Source of the DNA: Luteolibacter ambystomatis
GTDB lineage: Bacteria > Verrucomicrobiota > Verrucomicrobiia > Verrucomicrobiales > Akkermansiaceae
Assembly: GCF_018137965.1 (NCBI RefSeq)
Contig: NZ_CP073100.1
Coordinates: 3,917,754 to 3,981,753 of the forward strand
Direction: 5' to 3'
DNA length: 64,000 nucleotides
Under the pieces are notes generated by a model, which was given only the letters and a program-made list of their open reading frames with translations, had not been told where the DNA came from and made no database searches. Shown piece after piece: positions 59,086 through 64,000 of this stretch (position 1 is the stretch's first letter; every line of letters starts with the position of its first letter). The translations under genes and the position numbers were made by a program.

Positions 59086-60705
59086 CTAGAGCGCGGGCGT
59101 TGGACGCTCGAACTCACGGAGAGGACGGCGGCCGCGGGCCGGAGGAGGCTCGGGATCAGGGCCCGCGGACGGATCGGCCGGCGCGGCGGCCAGACGGGCC
59201 GCCTCACGCTTCGCGCGCATGGCTTCCTGATACGTGGAGAAGGGAATGGCGAGCCAGAGCGCGAAGAACAGATTCTGCGGGAAGTTGCGGAACTGCGCGC
59301 CGTTGCCCATCGCGCCCACCAGGATCCCGAAGGTCAGTGCCAGGCAAAGCCGGGTGGTTTTGAAGGCGAGCGCGTTTCTCGGCAGGCTGAACATGTAGCG
59401 CATCAGCCGGTTCAACAGGAACATCGCGAAGAGCCCGCCAAGGATCAGGGGGACGTAACCGAACTTGATCAAGCTGTCGATCAGGGCGTCATGCCCCCAA
59501 TGGAACTGGTCGTTCGTCGTATCCTTCGCGCTCATGCCGGCGGCGGAGAAACCGAACGGCTGCCAGAGACGCGGCTCCTGCGTGAGGTTCGCCCAACCGT
59601 GGATACGGTCCATCGCCGTGCCAAGCACCACCGCGCGTTTTACAGTTGGATCGTTCGTGGCGGAAAGCGCGATGTCCTGGAGGATCGTTTCCGCCTTGGG
59701 GACCATGTTGTACTTGAGAATCCACGGGGCGCTCAGCACCAGCGTGGCGAAGCACCCGACCGCCAGCAACAGGCCGAGACGGGCACGGAACTTGGTGGCC
59801 AGCATGAAATACGCGGCAAGCCCCCCGAGTCCGCAGGCCCAGCCGGTGCGGACGATGGTGAAGTAGGAAGCGATGAAAAACAACGGCGCGAGAGCCCACT
59901 TGCCAAGGCGCTGGAACGTGGTCGGCCTGGCATTGCCCGGCCGGAGAGGCACGAAGCAGTAGAGGACGTACAGGGAGAGAAGCGTGGAGGCCGTGCCCGC
60001 GCCATTGAAGGTGGAGAAGCATCGCACCTGTCCCATCGTTTCCCACAGGTTCTTCACCTCGATGGTCAGGCCGCTCATCAGATACCGGTACTCGAAATCC
60101 GAGTAGCCGAACTTGCGCTGCCAGAACATGTAGAACACCGCGGGGATGAAGGCGACGAAGGAGAACTGGAGCAGTTTCCGCTTCGACTCGTCCCCCGGGA
60201 ACAACACTGGAATGGTGAAGAAGAGGAAGGCATAGAAGCCCTGGTTGACGATGGCGCTCATCTTGCCAAGGCCCGCCGAGTCCGACTCGCCGAAAATGGT
60301 CCCCACCACCGTGATCCCCACCACCAGCAGGGAGACGACCAACGAGATGATCTTGTCACGGGTGATCGCATCCCGCCCGAGCACCATCCCGAGGAACACC
60401 GATATGATCGATCCGGCGACCAACAGCGGCGGAATGGCCAGCACGTACGCCACGTCCGTCATGGTCGGGAATCCGCCCAGCACCATCAGGCGCTTCAGGA
60501 GGTCGATGTATCCGGTGCAGATGATCATCACGTACATCGCCGGACGGGGACTCACCGCACCGAACAGGAAAGCGGCGATCGCGAGATACAAATAGAGCTG
60601 TCCGAGCGAACTGCTGCGGGCCAGCAGGATCTCCACCATGATGTACAACCCCAAGGCCAGCCCGCAAAGGCCGACGAAAATGGCTTTGACGTTGATTCCG
60701 TTCAT
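59086..60705 (-). CDS. Wzy-like multi-pass membrane protein (putative polymerase)
   Basis: A 539-residue membrane protein with about twelve helices (start AIFVGLCGLALGLYIMVEIL). A large periplasmic loop around 330-420 (ATNDPTVKRAVVLGTAMDRI, FHWGHDALIDSLIKFGYVPL) and a short Pro-rich cytoplasmic tail (DPEPPPARGRRP). The layout and the HDALIDSLIKFG motif resemble O-antigen ligase/Wzy-type proteins (H-N/D-x-x-L pattern). It is a second candidate polymerase, besides the one at the operon end; which makes the polymer and which ligates is not decidable. Confidence 0.75.
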   Translation of the reverse strand: MNGINVKAIFVGLCGLALGLYIMVEILLARSSSLGQLYLYLAIAAFLFGAVSPRPAMYVMIICTGYIDLLKRLMVLGGFPTMTDVAYVLAIPPLLVAGSIISVFLGMVLGRDAITRDKIISLVVSLLVVGITVVGTIFGESDSAGLGKMSAIVNQGFYAFLFFTIPVLFPGDESKRKLLQFSFVAFIPAVFYMFWQRKFGYSDFEYRYLMSGLTIEVKNLWETMGQVRCFSTFNGAGTASTLLSLYVLYCFVPLRPGNARPTTFQRLGKWALAPLFFIASYFTIVRTGWACGLGGLAAYFMLATKFRARLGLLLAVGCFATLVLSAPWILKYNMVPKAETILQDIALSATNDPTVKRAVVLGTAMDRIHGWANLTQEPRLWQPFGFSAAGMSAKDTTNDQFHWGHDALIDSLIKFGYVPLILGGLFAMFLLNRLMRYMFSLPRNALAFKTTRLCLALTFGILVGAMGNGAQFRNFPQNLFFALWLAIPFSTYQEAMRAKREAARLAAAPADPSAGPDPEPPPARGRRPLREFERPTPAL

Positions 60706-60794
60706 CGGCGCTCGCGCGGAGGGTCGGCGATGGGAGAGTGGGTTTCAAGAAGGGAATTCCCCGCCAACCGACCTACCGGGTGGATCAGGCGGCC

Positions 60795-62720
60795 TCAGGC
60801 ACCGCGCAGCAATGCGGCCAGCCGCATCAGCCAGCCGCCGATGAAAGACGAATTCCGCAGGGATGCCGCTGGCCACAACCACGCCCAAGGTTCACCTTGG
60901 AACAGGCAGGTCCTGATACGAGCCACATCATAGCCCTTGGCGAGAGCCACGCTGTCCGCATGTGCCTCGTCCGTCGTAACCGTCCAGTCTGCGAAATGCA
61001 GTGCATCCGTGGCATCGGGATGCTCGAAGAGCCGGAGAAGGTTCCGAGTGGTGATGCCATGAAGATCTTCCAGAGTCCACCAGCTGCGGTAGAGGGGATC
61101 CGCCGCAAGGCGGACAAAAGCCAGGGCGGCCTTCTGGGCCCGCTCGCGGCCGGGGGCATGTTCGCCTGCTTCCGCCATCGCAAACACCGGTTCCCATTTG
61201 CCGGAGTTTCGCTCGTATCCCTGCAATGGCCCGGCCGCTCCACCGAGCAACACCTCGAACAACCGCTGATGGCGGTCCAGGGCAAGATCCCCTTCGCCCT
61301 CCGGGCGGTTGTAGAGCCACGCGGCCTTGTGTTCCGGAGTCGGGCCAGAGCCAGTCAAACCCAGATAGTATCCCCACAACGGAGCGTTCGCAGGCAGCAG
61401 ACGGTTCAAAAGATCCTGGGAACTCCCACGCCAGCCAACATCGGCGACCGCCACTCGGCCAGCAGCCTGGTCGGCCATTTGTCCCAAGTATTGCCGGACG
61501 GGCTCGCCCGCCTGATGCCGGGCCGCGGCGATCCGGGCCTGCCATGCCGGGCCCGCGAGGATTTCCGTGATCCGGCTGCGGGCTGCGGCATTGAGCCGTT
61601 CGAGCAGGCCGGTGGCTGGCAAGCCGGCTTCTTCCCGGAGATCGTGAAGCGCCCTCTCATCCAAGGCGAACCGGGAACCCAGCAGTTGCAACGAGGCCAG
61701 ACGGCTGCCTTCGAATAAATCGCCGGTTGCCGTTTCCGCGGAAAGAGCTAGCTGCAGCTGCCTGCGGCCAGCACAGAGATATTCAAGCTTGGGTGAATCA
61801 GCGTCCGCGAATATCCGGGCGGCTTCCAGCGGCAGCAGGCCATCCCGGGAAAGGAACCAGATCGTGCGAACGGCATCCCGGCGAGCTTGTTCCAGAATCC
61901 AGAAAGCAAAACCCGCGAGCAAGGGGCCAAGCACTCCAGCACCCAGCGAGGTCCAGAATTCATCCGGCTCCTCCATTCCGGCGCGGGCAGTCCGGCACAA
62001 TGCCGCAATGCCGCCGAACCGACGAATGTCTTCCGGACCATGATAACGGGACCAGTCCTCCCAACGGCTGGCTTCCGCAGTGCCCAGCCGCTCGGCCTTC
62101 AATCCGGCGCGGCCTGGAGAAACCACGTCTCCATGACGGTTGTCCCCGCGATGCAAGATCTCGTGAGGCGCGGCTTCCAGTTCAGCCAGCAGACGCGGCC
62201 ACATGTCGCCACGACCCTTGGTCACCTTCCATTCCCCCGATACCGCGAGAAGATCGCCCGGAAGAATCAGGTTTTCCCGCTCCAATATCCGACGGATGAA
62301 GGACGGAGCGAGATACATGTCGCTGACAAACGCCACCCTCCGCCCCTCGTTCCGCGCGGCATTCACAGCGGCACGGCCATGAGGAGTGGCGGTCAGGAAT
62401 TCCTCCTCGAGGGAGAGCTCCAGCGACACGGAACGTCTCCGGTCCTCTTCCGACCAACCAAGCAGACGGCCCAGCATCCGGTGGATGTCCTCCAGCGTCA
62501 CTTCCCCGCCGGGCTCCATGCGGCGGGACCAGCGTTCGGCTCGGACCCGCAGCGCCCGGAACATTCCCGCGGAGGGAACGCGAACGCCTTCTTCCCTCAG
62601 CTTCGCACCGAGCAGCATGAAGATATCCACCGGCAGCGCCGTCCGCCGCGTCAGAACCGTGTCAAAGACATCGAAAGTGGAAACGGGTCCTCTCAAATCA
62701 CAACCGGTCGAGACCTTCAT
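60795..62720 (-). CDS. HAD-superfamily protein with long C-terminal region (COG5610-like)
   Basis: A 641-residue soluble protein. The N-terminal about 220 residues are a HAD-type domain: motif I STFDVFDTVLTRR (Asp17 nucleophile), motif II-like VAFVSDMYLAP (Ser), and EILHRGDNRHGDVVSPGRAG (Asp, motif IV-like). The remaining 420 residues (from GVLGPLLAGFAFWILEQARR) are a second domain with FLSRDGLLPLEAARIF and VAVADVGWRGSSQDLLNRLL. It resembles predicted HAD hydrolases often found in polysaccharide loci. I chose the ATG at 62720, which overlaps the upstream GT2 gene by 23 nt. The target may be a phosphorylated sugar or lipid carrier; unknown. Confidence 0.78.
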   Translation of the reverse strand: MKVSTGCDLRGPVSTFDVFDTVLTRRTALPVDIFMLLGAKLREEGVRVPSAGMFRALRVRAERWSRRMEPGGEVTLEDIHRMLGRLLGWSEEDRRRSVSLELSLEEEFLTATPHGRAAVNAARNEGRRVAFVSDMYLAPSFIRRILERENLILPGDLLAVSGEWKVTKGRGDMWPRLLAELEAAPHEILHRGDNRHGDVVSPGRAGLKAERLGTAEASRWEDWSRYHGPEDIRRFGGIAALCRTARAGMEEPDEFWTSLGAGVLGPLLAGFAFWILEQARRDAVRTIWFLSRDGLLPLEAARIFADADSPKLEYLCAGRRQLQLALSAETATGDLFEGSRLASLQLLGSRFALDERALHDLREEAGLPATGLLERLNAAARSRITEILAGPAWQARIAAARHQAGEPVRQYLGQMADQAAGRVAVADVGWRGSSQDLLNRLLPANAPLWGYYLGLTGSGPTPEHKAAWLYNRPEGEGDLALDRHQRLFEVLLGGAAGPLQGYERNSGKWEPVFAMAEAGEHAPGRERAQKAALAFVRLAADPLYRSWWTLEDLHGITTRNLLRLFEHPDATDALHFADWTVTTDEAHADSVALAKGYDVARIRTCLFQGEPWAWLWPAASLRNSSFIGGWLMRLAALLRGA

Positions 62721-63711
62721 TCGCATCCGCACTGATGCGGCGGTTGATCACCGTCCGCACCGCCTGCCTCGTCACCTTGAACGAGGCCAGCGGCAGCACA
62801 GACATCAGGAGTGCCGAGCGTATTTTCATCTCCGCGTTTCCGCAGATGAAAATCCTCGCCAGCAACAACCACCAGAAGCGGATGGGCCGGCTCTCCTCAT
62901 TGAAAATATAATGCAGGCCCGCACCGAGGAACGGACGCCAACGGGCATCATGGACGATTTGCCGCACCACCACCGCGATCGAACCATCGACACCCTCGAG
63001 GTCGATCAGCGCGGGCAATCCAGAAAGCACTTTCAAGTGGCTCCATGCCTGGTTCGCCGCCTGCGGAGACCGCTCGACCAGGCGTTCCGGGCACATCACG
63101 GCCAGGACATTCAAGTCCGCCATCATGGTCGCCAGCATCGCCACGTGCGGCACATGGGAATAAACCATCAGGTATCCCGCTCGCAGGTGCGGCAAGATCT
63201 TCCGCACGCGATAGCAGCCGGCGGAGATGAAAAGCAAATTGGAAAGCCGCCCCGCAATCCCCGGCCCCTCCACCAAACCGCGGAATCCACCAATCGTTCT
63301 CTCACCGTTATGGGTATGGAGAGAGGTGGAGAAACTCATGTAGCCCACTGCGGCATCCGCCGAAGCAATCCTCGCCAGGACATGCCCGACCGCATCCGGT
63401 AGCACGGAATCATCGTCACCCAACACCCACAGCCACTCACCATCGGCATGCTCGAAACATTTGCAGAGATTCGCGGCCAAACCGACATTGGCAGCATTCC
63501 GGTGGAAGTTGATCTTCGAGCCGATCCCTTCTCCGAACCGCTGCCGGACGACTGTCTCGACCACCTCGTCCGAGGCGTTATCGATGATCCGAACGCTCAC
63601 TCCGGATGCGAGCTGAGGCAGCAATTCCGCAATCCGGTCGCAGACTTTCGCCGCACGGTTGTAAGTCGGGATTACGATCGACAGCACGGGGAATTCAGCC
63701 GACAGGATCAT
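62698..63711 (-). CDS. GT2-family glycosyltransferase
   Basis: A 337-residue GT-A glycosyltransferase. N-terminus EFPVLSIVIPTYNRAAKVCD (about 5-24) and the DxD-type motif WVLGDDDSVLPDAVG (about 95-109). A hydrophobic C-terminal stretch (FWWLLLARIFICG) may touch the membrane. Starts 4 nt inside the stop of the flippase gene, so it is translationally coupled to it. Earlier in-frame starts lie inside that gene. Confidence 0.88.
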   Translation of the reverse strand: MILSAEFPVLSIVIPTYNRAAKVCDRIAELLPQLASGVSVRIIDNASDEVVETVVRQRFGEGIGSKINFHRNAANVGLAANLCKCFEHADGEWLWVLGDDDSVLPDAVGHVLARIASADAAVGYMSFSTSLHTHNGERTIGGFRGLVEGPGIAGRLSNLLFISAGCYRVRKILPHLRAGYLMVYSHVPHVAMLATMMADLNVLAVMCPERLVERSPQAANQAWSHLKVLSGLPALIDLEGVDGSIAVVVRQIVHDARWRPFLGAGLHYIFNEESRPIRFWWLLLARIFICGNAEMKIRSALLMSVLPLASFKVTRQAVRTVINRRISADANEGLDRL

Positions 63712-64000
63712 TCCGCGGGTTGAGGGGCTTGGTTCTGACGGTTCGCGAGCATCGTGCCAGTCTTCCAATACGGGCGCACGGTCAGTGCGATACCGATGCC
63801 GCCGATGATCCAGGTGCCTAGAATCGCGAGAGATCCCCCGCGCAGCCCCCAAGTCGAAAGGAATCCCCACAGCATCAGTGGCGTCGCGATCATCTGCACG
63901 TAGGCGATGATCACAAACGGTTCGACCTTGAAGGCGCGGGGCCAGTAAGTGAGACCGAGCGCGCAGGTCTGCACAAACTGCGCACCGAAAAGGATCAGCA
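63708..64000 (-). CDS. Multi-pass membrane protein, C-terminal fragment (flippase-like, partial)
   Basis: The last 96 codons of a membrane protein that continues beyond the window. Three hydrophobic helices are visible (LILFGAQFVQTCALGLTYW; FVIIAYVQMIATPLMLWGFL; SLAILGTWIIGGIGIALTV), then a short polar tail (YWKTGTMLANRQNQAPQPAE). Position at the head of the polysaccharide genes and the helix pattern suggest a Wzx-type flippase, but only this end is available, so the call is tentative. Confidence 0.45.
   Translation of the reverse strand, partial: LILFGAQFVQTCALGLTYWPRAFKVEPFVIIAYVQMIATPLMLWGFLSTWGLRGGSLAILGTWIIGGIGIALTVRPYWKTGTMLANRQNQAPQPAE

Overview
The window is a GC-rich chromosomal segment from a Gram-negative bacterium, most likely Verrucomicrobiota (Verrucomicrobiaceae or Luteolibacter-like). 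The evidence is a fused LpxC-FabZ protein (so an LPS outer membrane), a secreted autotransporter-type beta-strand-repeat protein with a Thr/Asp-rich C-terminal module of the kind common in this phylum, an exosortase/EpsI pair, and frequent absence of Shine-Dalgarno motifs. The phylum call is inference from gene content. No plasmid, phage, insertion sequence or CRISPR signal was seen.

Left part (1-6.1 kb, minus strand): a partial secreted protein, a PDZ protein, and a polysaccharide-export group made of a short outer-membrane polysaccharide export (OPX) protein, a Wzc-type tyrosine autokinase/co-polymerase, a BBP2-like outer-membrane beta-barrel and an unknown secreted protein. Two tRNA-Gly genes (anticodons TCC and CCC) lie at 6.1-6.4 kb on opposite strands.

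Middle part (6.4-33.6 kb): housekeeping genes (alkyladenine glycosylase, Nif3-like protein, RluA-type pseudouridine synthase, lpxC-fabZ, ohr, ssb-rpsF-pth, rplY, prs) are mixed with accessory genes. The accessory genes are a two-motif aspartyl protease with PDZ domain, a caspase-like protease with a peptidoglycan-binding domain followed by three paralogous FGE/sulfatase-fold secreted proteins, an FG-GAP repeat protein, a 1617-residue repeat adhesin, a two-component system with a PepSY-like protein, and a Tat-exported amine oxidase. An exosortase and its EpsI partner close this part. Two inverted copies of a hairpin-rich dispersed repeat lie at 23.3 and 30.8 kb.

Right part (33.6-64 kb, all minus strand and continuing beyond the window): a long exopolysaccharide operon with nine 4-nt stop/start overlaps. 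It contains a flippase end, an initiating polyprenyl-phosphate sugar transferase, several GT4 and GT2 glycosyltransferases, a GtrA/GtrB-like pair, two Wzy/ligase-like membrane proteins, three paralogous GT-C-like membrane proteins that I do not recognise as a named family, and decorating enzymes (MBOAT plus SGNH partner, two acyltransferase-3 proteins, a large secreted SGNH hydrolase, an FAD oxidoreductase, a TIM-barrel isomerase-like protein, an epimerase). Taken with the left-end export genes, this describes a Wzx/Wzy-type polymer made on a lipid carrier, acylated and further glycosylated in the periplasm, and exported through a split OPX/barrel system. The exosortase suggests a link to protein sorting at the cell surface.
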